From Treponema sp. (GTDB lineage: Bacteria > Spirochaetota > Spirochaetia > Treponematales > Treponemataceae), in the NCBI GenBank assembly GCA_016290335.1, contig JAEETM010000080.1, positions 1-15,223 of the forward strand: a DNA stretch of 15,223 bases, written 5' to 3'. Below the pieces are notes generated by a model. It was not told the origin of the DNA and did no database searches. It saw only the letters and a program-made list of their open reading frames with translations. The translations under genes were made by a program, and so were the position numbers. Shown here in pieces: positions 6,843-13,549 of the stretch; the stretch's first letter is position 1; every line of letters starts with the position of its first letter.

Positions 6843-6866
6843 AATTTATTTTATTAAAGGGTACTT

Positions 6867-7085
6867 ATGGCAAAAGAAGAAGCTATTGAAGTTGAAGGAG
6901 TTGTAAAAGAGGCTCTACCAAACACAACGTTCCGTGTAGAGTTACCAAATGGTCATATCATTATGGCTCATCTTTCTGGAAAAATGCGCAAGCATTATAT
7001 TAGAATTGTTCCGGGTGACAATGTTAAGGTTGCCCTTTCTCCCTATGATTTAAATAAGGGTAGAATTATCTTCCGTCAAAAATAA
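6867..7085 (+). CDS. infA: Translation initiation factor IF-1
   Basis: Protein of 72 aa, the standard IF-1 length, formed of one S1/OB fold. It opens with [18 protein letters not shown] and carries the family's core [21 protein letters not shown] strand (here [12 protein letters not shown]) and [20 protein letters not shown]-1 occupies the A site of the 30S subunit and works with IF-2 and IF-3 at initiation. The start follows an AAAGGG Shine-Dalgarno (6856-6861) by 5 nt. It stands alone rather than in a ribosomal-protein operon, with its own promoter at 6765-6793. No T-tailed terminator directly follows; a stem-loop lies at 7090-7129. Confidence 0.97.
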   Translation: MAKEEAIEVEGVVKEALPNTTFRVELPNGHIIMAHLSGKMRKHYIRIVPGDNVKVALSPYDLNKGRIIFRQK

Positions 7086-7089
7086 AATC

Positions 7090-7129
7090 GCAGCTTATAA
7101 TCATTCACTTTTTATAATTATCCAGCTGC
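7090..7129 (+). other. Stem-loop after infA without a T-tract
   Basis: GCAGCT (7090-7095) pairs with AGCTGC (7124-7129). Inside, ATAAT (7097-7101) pairs with ATTAT (7117-7121), with a small internal loop between the two stems. It begins 4 nt after the infA stop and ends 1 nt before the -35 at 7131. Lacking a T-run, it could protect the infA mRNA 3' end or be a weak terminator. Confidence 0.5.
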
Positions 7130-7130
7130 A

Positions 7131-7159
7131 TTGACACAAAAAACATATTCTGTTAGAGT
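7131..7159 (+). promoter_or_regulatory. Promoter for the tyrS leader transcript
   Basis: A perfect -35 TTGACA (7131-7136), a 17-nt spacer, and TAGAGT (7154-7159; 4 of 6) with TG at the extended -10 position (7151-7152). The predicted start at about 7166 lies 2 nt before the ATG of the leader ORF. Confidence 0.65.
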
Positions 7160-7167
7160 TTGCGAGT

Positions 7168-7272
7168 ATGAAAGATATTATCCGCTGGGCACAAAAAATT
7201 AATTCCTCAACGTTGGCTTACCTTTATTGTGGTTATAATTTTCTCTCTGTCTGCGGAAACGGTGCACAATAG
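7168..7272 (+). CDS. Putative 34-aa Tyr-codon leader peptide of tyrS
   Basis: A short ORF of 34 codons plus TAG sits between infA and tyrS. Tyr codons occur at 7219 (TAC), 7225 (TAT) and 7234 (TAT), three within six codons and the only Tyr codons in it. The peptide begins MKDIIRWAQK and has no recognisable domain. No Shine-Dalgarno lies in the predicted transcript; the ATG would be within 2-3 nt of the 5' end, so translation would be leaderless. It is followed 29 nt later by an intrinsic terminator and then tyrS. Bases 7252-7262 inside the ORF can pair with the terminator's left arm. This placement suggests a regulatory peptide whose translation senses charged tRNA-Tyr. That it is translated is inference. 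Confidence 0.5.
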   Translation: MKDIIRWAQKINSSTLAYLYCGYNFLSVCGNGAQ

Positions 7273-7312
7273 CATTTGTGTTTTTTGATAATGGTAATTA
7301 CAGCCTTCCGCA
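7252..7312 (+). promoter_or_regulatory. Candidate antiterminator pairing in the tyrS leader
   Basis: TGCGGAA (7252-7258) is perfectly complementary to TTCCGCA (7306-7312). After a 2-nt bulge, GG (7261-7262) can also pair with CC (7304-7305), making nine pairs, six of them G-C. This pairing takes up nearly all of the terminator's left arm (7302-7310), so antiterminator and terminator are mutually exclusive. Confidence 0.5.
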
Positions 7313-7331
7313 TTTACGGGAGGCTTTTTTT
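7302..7331 (+). terminator. Intrinsic terminator/attenuator upstream of tyrS
   Basis: A nine-pair stem (7302-7310 with 7317-7325, one G-U pair), a 6-nt loop (CATTTA) and seven Ts (7325-7331). It ends 38 nt before the tyrS ATG. It may end infA readthrough, attenuate tyrS, or both. Confidence 0.85.
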
Positions 7332-7353
7332 ATATTCATTTATTTATTCAATT

Positions 7354-7359
7354 AAGGAG
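7354..7359 (+). promoter_or_regulatory. Ribosome binding site of tyrS
   Basis: AAGGAG lies 10 nt before the ATG at 7370 and fixes the tyrS start. It is downstream of the terminator, so tyrS translation depends on readthrough or on an unseen promoter. Confidence 0.8.
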
Positions 7360-7369
7360 ATATTGAAAA

Positions 7370-8602
7370 ATGACTTTGTTTGAAGACCTTAAATGGCGTG
7401 GACTTATTAAAGATGTTGCAGGCGAAGAAGCAGACCTGCAGAAAGTTCTTGACGGCAAACCATTCGCCTTCTATTGGGGAACAGACCCTACAGCTGACTC
7501 TCTTCATATTGGACACTATTCTTCTCTTTGTATGGCTAAACGACTTGCTAATGCAGGTCATCATCCTATTCTTTTGTGTGGTGGAGCAACAGGTCGTATT
7601 GGTGACCCTCGCCCTACAGCAGAACGCGAAATTATTTCTGAAGAAGCTGTAAATCACAATATTTGTGGAATCCGGGCACAAGTACAGCGTCTTGTTCCTT
7701 CTGCAGAGCTTGTAGATAACTATGACTGGTGGAAGGGCAAGAGCTTTTTGGATACCCTGCGAGATATTGGTAAATATGTGAGTTTGAACTACATGCTGGA
7801 CAAGGATATTATCCGCCGCCGACTTGAAACCGGTATTACTTATGCAGAGTTCTCTTACATGCTGCTCCAGGGCTTTGACTTTGTTCACCTTTTCCAGAAG
7901 CACAACTGTCTTATGCAGGTAGCAGGAAGCGACCAGTGGGGAAACATTACAACAGGTGTTGATCTTATTAAGAAAATGCTGGACGGACAGGCTTACGCAT
8001 TCACAATGCCGCTTATTCTTGATGCTACAGGAAAGAAGTTCGGAAAATCAGAAGGAAACGCTCTCTGGCTCGATAAAGATAAGACTGCTCCTTACGCAAT
8101 CTACCAGTATCTTATCAACTCTGATGATTCCAAGGTTCTTGAATACCTTAAAGTATTCACATTCCTTAGCCGCGAAGAAATTGAAGACATCTATGCTCAG
8201 CACACAGCTGCTCCTGAAAAACGACTTGCTCAGAAAACTTTAGCCTGGGAAATTGTAAAAGATTTGCACGGTAAAGAAGAAGCTGACAATGCTGTTCAGG
8301 TAAGCGAAAAGCTTTTTGCAGGGGACTTCAAAGGGCTGGCTGTAAAAGATATTCTTACCGGAATGAAGGGTGTTCCAACCTTCCAGTTTACAAAAGATTC
8401 AAATATTGTTGACTTCCTTGTTGATAACAAAATTGCTTCAAGTAAACGCGAAGCTCGTGAGTTTGTTACAGGAAATGCAATTTCTATAAATGGCGAAGTT
8501 ACAAATAACCTCGAAGCTATGATTACAAAAGATATGGCTTTGGAAGGAAAAGTAATTATCGTTCGCCGCGGTAAGAAAAAGTATTATCTGGCAACTATCT
8601 AA
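7370..8602 (+). CDS. tyrS: Tyrosyl-tRNA synthetase
   Basis: Protein of 410 aa, normal for a bacterial class Ic TyrRS. It activates tyrosine with ATP and charges tRNA-Tyr in the cytoplasm. The HIGH motif is H46-I-G-H49 (DSLHIGH), the tyrosine pocket and dimer region includes YAEFSYMLLQG (158-168) and GSDQWGN (186-192), and the KMSKS-class loop is KFGKS (223-227). An S4 RNA-binding domain closes the protein (about 345-405: SKREAREFVTGNAISING). KFGKS rather than KMSKS is the normal variant of the TyrRS group that resembles TyrZ. The leader upstream holds a promoter, a Tyr-rich ORF and a terminator, suggesting control by tRNA charging. A strong bidirectional terminator follows directly. Confidence 0.97.
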   Translation: MTLFEDLKWRGLIKDVAGEEADLQKVLDGKPFAFYWGTDPTADSLHIGHYSSLCMAKRLANAGHHPILLCGGATGRIGDPRPTAEREIISEEAVNHNICGIRAQVQRLVPSAELVDNYDWWKGKSFLDTLRDIGKYVSLNYMLDKDIIRRRLETGITYAEFSYMLLQGFDFVHLFQKHNCLMQVAGSDQWGNITTGVDLIKKMLDGQAYAFTMPLILDATGKKFGKSEGNALWLDKDKTAPYAIYQYLINSDDSKVLEYLKVFTFLSREEIEDIYAQHTAAPEKRLAQKTLAWEIVKDLHGKEEADNAVQVSEKLFAGDFKGLAVKDILTGMKGVPTFQFTKDSNIVDFLVDNKIASSKREAREFVTGNAISINGEVTNNLEAMITKDMALEGKVIIVRRGKKKYYLATI

Positions 8603-8603
8603 T

Positions 8604-8636
8604 AAAAAAAATCGGGCTTGCTGCCCGATTTTTTTT
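8604..8636. terminator. Bidirectional intrinsic terminator
   Basis: A perfect 14-bp stem (8604-8617 with 8623-8636) and a 5-nt loop (TTGCT). The core ATCGGGC/GCCCGAT is flanked by eight As and eight Ts, so it works as a hairpin with U-tract on either strand. It serves tyrS (+) and the long bottom-strand gene run, whose last stop codon overlaps it. Confidence 0.93.
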
Positions 8637-9123
8637 AATCATTATTTTCGCTGCGACCGGCATTGAATACGCCTTTTTTACGAATTGCAGTCATTACAAT
8701 AGAGATGTAACCGCCTGTTACTCTGTAATCATTGCTTTCAATATAATCTTCGTAATGTTTGTAGCGGTAGATATAAACAATGCTCTTAATCAATCCATCC
8801 GGAATAAGATAGAAGATTGCAACCATAAAAAGGATTGAACCAAGTACACCGGTTTTTGTAGTCAGCACAATAAACAGTATTCCAATAAAAAACTCAAGTA
8901 AGCGTGTCTGCATCTGATTTTTCAGAAAGTCTTTTACCTGCTTTCCTTTCTCAGAATAATTATCAGGGCCTTCTTCTGTTTTTGAAAAATCCATAATAGG
9001 CTGAACGTCAGACTCAGAATCTGCTGCTGCAACTGTTTCTCTTGCGCCAGTTTTTTCAACTTCCTTTCGCTGTTTCAAAGATTTTTCATACTCTTTTTCT
9101 GAATCATCAACAAACTTCTTCAT
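8635..9123 (-). CDS. Small membrane protein of unknown function, 2 TM
   Basis: Protein of 162 aa with no family I recognise. The first 70 residues are highly charged and polar, with no signal peptide, and likely cytoplasmic. A hydrophobic region at about 75-120 gives two membrane segments (LLEFFIGILFIVL and VLGSILFMVAIFYLI), perhaps with a third shallow one (LIKSIVYIY). A Tyr-rich tail (YRYKHYEDYIESNDYR) and a basic end follow. AGGAG on the bottom strand 7 nt upstream supports the start. It lies 21 nt after the J-domain protein gene, whose product also has C-terminal membrane segments, so the two may act together. It is the last gene before the terminator. Confidence 0.8.
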   Translation of the reverse strand: MKKFVDDSEKEYEKSLKQRKEVEKTGARETVAAADSESDVQPIMDFSKTEEGPDNYSEKGKQVKDFLKNQMQTRLLEFFIGILFIVLTTKTGVLGSILFMVAIFYLIPDGLIKSIVYIYRYKHYEDYIESNDYRVTGGYISIVMTAIRKKGVFNAGRSENND

Positions 9124-9144
9124 AGATGCTCTCCTTTTCTGTTG

Positions 9145-9789
9145 TTATTTTTTATTTATTTTAATCAGCCTTTTTATTCCGCTTAAGGATTTTACCATTC
9201 CTTTTATACCGTTTGCTATTACCGCTATGCAGATAATAAATCCAAACGGTATGATAAAGAACGAATATCTGAAAAAGAAAATACCCACAATTGTCTGAAG
9301 CAGCTTTAGAATAAAGGTTGTAAAATAACTGCCTGTGCTTTCTGTTTCTTCATCATCATTATTATAACGCCAGTAGCGGTAATATCTTCTATGCTGACCG
9401 TTTTCTGAGCTGGAATCTGAACCTGAATCATAGCCTGCATTTCCACCAGCGCTCTGTCCTGTAAACCACTGCCAGAAGGTTTCTTCATTTTCAAAAGGAT
9501 TTCCGTTATAGCTTCCGTATGAACCAAATGGACCATAACCCTGACCATAATTTGTATTTTGAGAATATGTATTATAATCTGCCTGACCTGTTAAATCGTA
9601 ATTGCGGCGTTTAGTTTCGTCACCAAGAACTTCGTAAGCTGCATTTATTTTCTTAAACTGCTCTTCTGCAAGCTTATCGCCGGGATTTCTGTCCGGATGA
9701 TACTTAAAAGCAAGACTTCGGTAAGCTTTTTTAATTTCTTCTTCGGTTGCAGTTTTTTCAACGCCAAGGTCTTTGTAGTAGTCGTTCAT
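9145..9789 (-). CDS. Membrane-anchored J-domain (DnaJ-like) protein
   Basis: Protein of 214 aa from the ATG at 9789. The J domain is at the N terminus (about 2-70: [20 protein letters not shown]) with the HPD motif at 31-33, which stimulates DnaK-type ATPases. It lacks the Cys-rich zinc region of true DnaJ, so it is a specialised (type III) J protein. Residues 70-150 are Gly/Ser/Tyr/Asn/Asp-rich and low complexity. Residues of about 156-195 are two hydrophobic segments, so the protein is tethered with its J domain in the cytoplasm. The same frame stays open to an ATG at 9942, but that would put 51 residues before the J domain and overlap the Smr gene by 89 nt, so I prefer 9789. No clear Shine-Dalgarno precedes 9789. 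Its client is unknown. Confidence 0.85.
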   Translation of the reverse strand: MNDYYKDLGVEKTATEEEIKKAYRSLAFKYHPDRNPGDKLAEEQFKKINAAYEVLGDETKRRNYDLTGQADYNTYSQNTNYGQGYGPFGSYGSYNGNPFENEETFWQWFTGQSAGGNAGYDSGSDSSSENGQHRRYYRYWRYNNDDEETESTGSYFTTFILKLLQTIVGIFFFRYSFFIIPFGFIICIAVIANGIKGMVKSLSGIKRLIKINKK

Positions 9790-9853
9790 ACTTGTTAAAA
9801 AATAATAGTAAATGGAAATAATTACAAGTAAAAACAGCGAAAGCTGCTGCTTT

Positions 9854-10417
9854 TTACCGTAAGATGACCCAGGTGGCGCCGGTGCCGCCTTCGGATTTGG
9901 TTTTGGGGTGGCCGGACATGCCGCAGCGTTTGTCGTGTTCAATGAAGCGGCGGACCATTGGACCTAAGACGGGGTCGGTACCGGTGGTGTGGTTGCCTTT
10001 TCCGTGGATTATGAGGACTTTTCGCAGACCGCGGCGCACACACATTGTTATAAAATCATTAAGGCGGGCTTCGGCTTCATCCAGGTGGAGTCCATGCAAA
10101 TCTATGCGGGCTTCAGGCTTCATGCTGATTAAAAAGCTTCTGTCCTGCTCACGGTCACGTTCTTCGGTTTCTTCGGCAATCTTATCCTTATCAATTGTAC
10201 CATAACGTCTGAGCCATATTTCCATAGGATTTATCTGCTTTGAGTTTTCTTCCCTGATTTTCGATTCAAAATCCTTTTCTGCAGCTGCGGCTTTTTCTTC
10301 GGGAGTAGGAGCATTTGCTTTTTTATGGGAAACAGTATTTTTACCGCTCTCCTTCTGCTTTTTCACTTTATCAGCCTGAATCTTATCCCACTGATTCAAA
10401 ATATCATTCATATCCAT
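9854..10417 (-). CDS. Smr-domain protein
   Basis: Protein of 187 aa. The N-terminal half (1-100) is charged and helical with no known domain. The Smr domain covers about 102-187 and shows its three landmarks: D106-L-H-G-L110, the HGKG loop (138-141, [11 protein letters not shown]) and the closing [11 protein letters not shown] (176-186). Smr domains, also at the end of MutS2, cut or bind nucleic acids; stand-alone members act as endonucleases, some on RNA at collided ribosomes. A bottom-strand AGGGGG 7 nt upstream supports the start. It lies 45 nt after BatD, with repeat copy 2 in the gap, and 64 nt before the J-protein gene. The DNA of the catalytic domain is far more GC-rich than its neighbours (9871-10050 is 106 of 180 G or C by hand count). 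Confidence 0.9.
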   Translation of the reverse strand: MDMNDILNQWDKIQADKVKKQKESGKNTVSHKKANAPTPEEKAAAAEKDFESKIREENSKQINPMEIWLRRYGTIDKDKIAEETEERDREQDRSFLISMKPEARIDLHGLHLDEAEARLNDFITMCVRRGLRKVLIIHGKGNHTTGTDPVLGPMVRRFIEHDKRCGMSGHPKTKSEGGTGATWVILR

Positions 10418-10432
10418 AATGCACCCCCTAAG

Positions 10433-10455
10433 ATTATCGTATCAAGTACGATAAT
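10433..10455. repeat. Perfect palindrome with CTTGA loop, REP-like repeat, copy 2
   Basis: Arms 10433-10441 and 10447-10455 are perfect complements. Read on the bottom strand it is TGTCATT, variable arm, CTTGA, matching arm, AATCT, the same frame as copy 1 (read on the top strand). The inner arm differs (ATCGTA here, CTCCGG there) yet stays paired. It lies between the BatD stop and the Smr ribosome binding site. Confidence 0.8.
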
Positions 10456-10462
10456 GACATTC

Positions 10463-11863
10463 TTATTTTATCTCAATAACTTCGTCTTTTACGCACCAGC
10501 CGCCATTTTCGCCAAGCTCAACATAAATCCAGTTTCCAGATTCTTCTGTTATATTGATTCTGTTTCCAGCCGGGATTTCCGATTTTGCTTCGGCCTTTTC
10601 TTCCGGGATCGAATAGATTTTACATCCCCTGCTGATTCCGTGTCTTGCAGAACTCTGCACAATTGTATAAATCATAAAGACGATGGAACACACTTCAAGC
10701 ACGCCCATAAAAATATATGCAAGCGGCATTTTCCTGTAAATAAACAGAACAAGAAAAACTCCTGCGGCAATCACCATCACCACGGCAAGAATAAATAAAA
10801 TTACACGGAACTCTTTTTGCTCAGACGGAAGATTCAGGCTTTTTTCATATTCAGCGCGTTCCCTTGCCACACTGAATGAAAGCGAATTACGCTCTTTAGA
10901 CCGCAAAGCTGCAATCTGTTCACAAATCGAATCTGTAATTTCAATTTTGGCCGAAGCATTTTCTTCAACCACATCATACGTAAATGCATCATCAAAATAA
11001 GCAGGCTCGTTATTCCTGATGCCCGCCTCAGATTTTCCTTTTGTAACATTTATATAAAATTGTGGCAGCGTAAGATTCTGCTTTATACCATTGTAGCTTG
11101 TCGCCGTAATCTTAAACTGAGGAAACTCCAGCCTTCCTTCTGTAAGCGGAATCCATTCAAAATCAGCAACAGGAACAAGCTCCTCTGAATAAACCTTATC
11201 GCGCGTTTTTATTTCTGTGATTTCATATCGTTTTAATTCTGTAAAAATGGAATCCTTTGGAAGCTCCCAGTCGTATTGAACAAGCTGAACAGCATATTGA
11301 AGCTTAAGTGTAAAATAGATTTTTTCACCGGCCCGTGCATTCTTTATTATTTTTCCTTGTGATGAAAGACCTGCTGCAGAAGTAACAGCTTCTCCGCTTT
11401 TAAAGTTCACAGAAAGAATCGGTGAAAGCTCCATAGGATTAGGCTTTATTGTCAAACTTTCAAAAGGAATCTTTCTCATTTTTCCTTTTACCTGAACTGT
11501 AAGTGGAGTGAGCTCATAGTTACCGCTCTTCTTGAAAACAAGCGATACTTCAATTCGCGTTCCGCCTTCCTCCGAATACTCTTCCGTTCGACGCAGTGAT
11601 TTAAAAACTACATCTTCAATTTCAGCAGGATTTTCAATCATTATCTGACCGGGGCGGATTCCCTGGATTAAAGCCTGAAACTTTATCGTTGTATTAGTGA
11701 TGAGGGATTGGCCTTCATCAGGGGTAAAAATAACTTCGGTATCATCTGGATTTTTTATGATATAGGGATTTTTTTTAGCTGTGGCATTCCGTGAAGTTTT
11801 GCTCTGCGAAAAGAGATTAAATGTAATAAAAAAAATAATTGATAAAAAAAATAATTTTTTCAT
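10463..11863 (-). CDS. batD: BatD-like protein with C-terminal SH3 domain
   Basis: Protein of 466 aa. A cleavable signal peptide (about 1-19) leads into a large beta-rich periplasmic region (about 30-280) typical of BatD, with SLVFKKSGNYELTPLTVQVKG and EGRLEFPQFKI resembling its repeated sandwich domains. Two membrane segments (353-376, 381-402) form a hairpin, which returns the end to the periplasm. There residues of about 410-466 form an SH3-like domain (CKIYSIP, then NWIYVELGENGGWCVKD). BatD proteins belong to the Bat (Bacteroides aerotolerance) system, linked to stress and oxygen tolerance with an unproven mechanism. A bottom-strand AGGTGA 7 nt upstream supports the start. It follows the BatB-BatC gene by 18 nt. 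The SH3 tail is not part of the usual BatD. Confidence 0.82.
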   Translation of the reverse strand: MKKLFFLSIIFFITFNLFSQSKTSRNATAKKNPYIIKNPDDTEVIFTPDEGQSLITNTTIKFQALIQGIRPGQIMIENPAEIEDVVFKSLRRTEEYSEEGGTRIEVSLVFKKSGNYELTPLTVQVKGKMRKIPFESLTIKPNPMELSPILSVNFKSGEAVTSAAGLSSQGKIIKNARAGEKIYFTLKLQYAVQLVQYDWELPKDSIFTELKRYEITEIKTRDKVYSEELVPVADFEWIPLTEGRLEFPQFKITATSYNGIKQNLTLPQFYINVTKGKSEAGIRNNEPAYFDDAFTYDVVEENASAKIEITDSICEQIAALRSKERNSLSFSVARERAEYEKSLNLPSEQKEFRVILFILAVVMVIAAGVFLVLFIYRKMPLAYIFMGVLEVCSIVFMIYTIVQSSARHGISRGCKIYSIPEEKAEAKSEIPAGNRINITEESGNWIYVELGENGGWCVKDEVIEIK

Positions 11864-11881
11864 ATAAAATCACCTGACCCA

Positions 11882-13459
11882 TTAATAGTCATCCGCTAAG
11901 TTTTGCGTTTCATTTGACTCGCTGTTTTTCCACTGTTTCTTGTCATTTTCCTTTACGCGGTCAAAAACAGATTTTTCCATTTCGGGCACCGGAGATTTCT
12001 GTTCAGAAGCTGGGATTGATTTTGTTTCGTTGTGCTGAACATTTTCTTCGGCCAGCTGGATGGAAAGCTCCATGTTTATTTTTGCTTCAATCCGTGTGCT
12101 GTCAACTTCGAGTGCCTGCCGGAAATAATCAAGGGCTTTATCATATTCACCGTTTTTATGAGCTATTACACCGGAGTTATAATACACAGCATACAAAACT
12201 GCTTCTGGTGCATCATCAGAAACTTTGGAAAACTTTTCCATGGCGGCTTCATTCTCTTCCAGCATTGAATAAGCTGTGCCTAAATCGAAAAGTGAATAAT
12301 AATACGCATCTGGATTTTTTTCATCGCTGTTCTGAACGGCAGAAAGATAACACGAAACTGCATGCTTGTACTGTTTTTGTCTGAACGCGTAAGTACCCTT
12401 TAAGATTGAAGTTGTCTGTGATGAACAGCCGGATAAAAGTGTTGTACCAAAAACCAGAAATATAACCGCAAGATTTGCAATCTTTTTTGAATCCGAAAAA
12501 ATCTTTGAAAAATCAAACTCCGTAAAAATATAACTGAATGCAAAAAACAAAACTGCAAGCAAAAGAAAAAACTTATAGCGTGGAACAGGCTTTGCTTCGT
12601 AAGTTATTATCTGACTGTTATTCTCTCCTAACTGATTCAGAAGCTTCATACCCGAACCTTTTTCTGTTGAGTTAATAAAAGTGACAGGAGTTTGATTTTT
12701 GTAATAGCTCAGGTTTTTCTTAACATCTTCTATTGTCTTCTGTAATTTTTCACTGCGTAAGGCTGAACTAACATAAGTTTTACCGTCACCAGCTAAAACC
12801 TGAGTTTCTGCTTCTGCACCAAAACCAATTATTGTTACAGGAATACCGGAAGTAATACATTCTGTTAAAGCATTTTTAAGCTGACTGTCAGTTTCTTCTC
12901 CATCTGTAAAAACCCAGATTCGACCAGCTGTTGAATAATTAGAAGGAAAGCTTTCTTTTGCTTTTAAGATTCCTTTTCCTATACTGCTTCCAGGAACTGT
13001 CATAAGGGCTGGAGAAATAACTTCCAGCAGGGATTCTATCATTGTGTAATCTTCGGTAAGAGGGATTGCCATCATTCCATCACCCTTTGCAAGAACAACC
13101 GATACAGGATTCCCATCCATTTTTGAAAGTAGCTTTTCTGCGTAAACGGTGGCAGCTTTTAGTCTTGTACTGCCTTCCGGACCATCCTTTGCAAGCATAC
13201 TGTTAGATATATCAAACACAAAGCTCACCGACGTCCCATTTTTCTGCACAGGCATAAGTCTGGTTCCCCAGGAGATTTTGGCATAGGCAAGCATAAGCAT
13301 ACAGGCAGAAAGCAGAATAAAAAAGCTTCGTACAAAAACCATTTTCCTGAAATTTAACAGTCTCTTTAACTTGCTGTTTTTTATCCTTAAAATAATAAAC
13401 ACAGGAATGATAACAAGAAGAGCAAAGAATACATATGGTCGTTCGCAAGTAACATTCAT
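11882..13459 (-). CDS. batB: BatB-BatC fusion (VWA domain plus TPR repeats)
   Basis: Protein of 525 aa. Two N-terminal membrane segments (about 9-25 and 42-59) precede a von Willebrand A domain (about 76-245) with a MIDAS metal site: D83-I-S85-N-S87, S158 in the third loop and D186 (FTDGEE). A third segment follows at 296-312 and a fourth at 327-344. Up to about 312 this is BatB. Residues 327-345 look like a lipoprotein signal peptide (KK, hydrophobic core, LSGC with C345), and 350-470 carry about three TPR units (including AVYYNSGVIAHKNGEYDKAL), matching the separate lipoprotein/TPR BatC. The end (470-525) is polar. No internal ATG lies near the lipobox, so it is made as one chain. AGAGGT 6 nt upstream supports the start. 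Confidence 0.88.
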   Translation of the reverse strand: MNVTCERPYVFFALLVIIPVFIILRIKNSKLKRLLNFRKMVFVRSFFILLSACMLMLAYAKISWGTRLMPVQKNGTSVSFVFDISNSMLAKDGPEGSTRLKAATVYAEKLLSKMDGNPVSVVLAKGDGMMAIPLTEDYTMIESLLEVISPALMTVPGSSIGKGILKAKESFPSNYSTAGRIWVFTDGEETDSQLKNALTECITSGIPVTIIGFGAEAETQVLAGDGKTYVSSALRSEKLQKTIEDVKKNLSYYKNQTPVTFINSTEKGSGMKLLNQLGENNSQIITYEAKPVPRYKFFLLLAVLFFAFSYIFTEFDFSKIFSDSKKIANLAVIFLVFGTTLLSGCSSQTTSILKGTYAFRQKQYKHAVSCYLSAVQNSDEKNPDAYYYSLFDLGTAYSMLEENEAAMEKFSKVSDDAPEAVLYAVYYNSGVIAHKNGEYDKALDYFRQALEVDSTRIEAKINMELSIQLAEENVQHNETKSIPASEQKSPVPEMEKSVFDRVKENDKKQWKNSESNETQNLADDY

Positions 13460-13477
13460 ACAATACCTCTAAATGTA

Positions 13478-13549
13478 CCAGTTTTACTTGTAAAACTGGA
13501 AATGAAAGCAGATAAAGTGTATCTTATAAATTGAGCAGTAGCTTTCATT
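13478..13549. repeat. Stacked inverted repeats between batA and batB
   Basis: Two perfect 9-base inverted repeats fill the 90-nt gap: 13478-13486 with 13491-13499 (loop CTTG), and 13501-13509 with 13541-13549, which encloses a smaller one (AGATA/TATCT, 13510-13514 with 13520-13524). The larger one directly abuts the BatA stop codon. No T-run follows on the bottom strand, so these are more likely mRNA processing or stability structures than terminators. Confidence 0.6.

Noticed and set aside
7166..7369. T-box riboswitch upstream of tyrS
   Set aside because: No AGGGTGG-N-ACCGCG-like T-box sequence and no recognisable Stem I AG bulge or GNUG; the layout fits a leader-peptide attenuator better.
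7352..7903. Bottom-strand ORF of 183 codons over the 5' part of tyrS
   Set aside because: Antisense to a certain tyrS with no recognisable domain or start signal.
9790..9942. N-terminal extension of the J-domain protein (start at 9942)
   Set aside because: It overlaps the Smr gene by 89 nt, encodes a low-complexity Ala/Pro stretch that is a shadow of the Smr frame, and J domains start at the [13 protein letters not shown] sequence found at 9789.
10325..10798. Top-strand ORF of 157 codons opposite batD and smr
   Set aside because: It lies antisense to two well-supported genes, shows no domain and has no ribosome binding site; a shadow.
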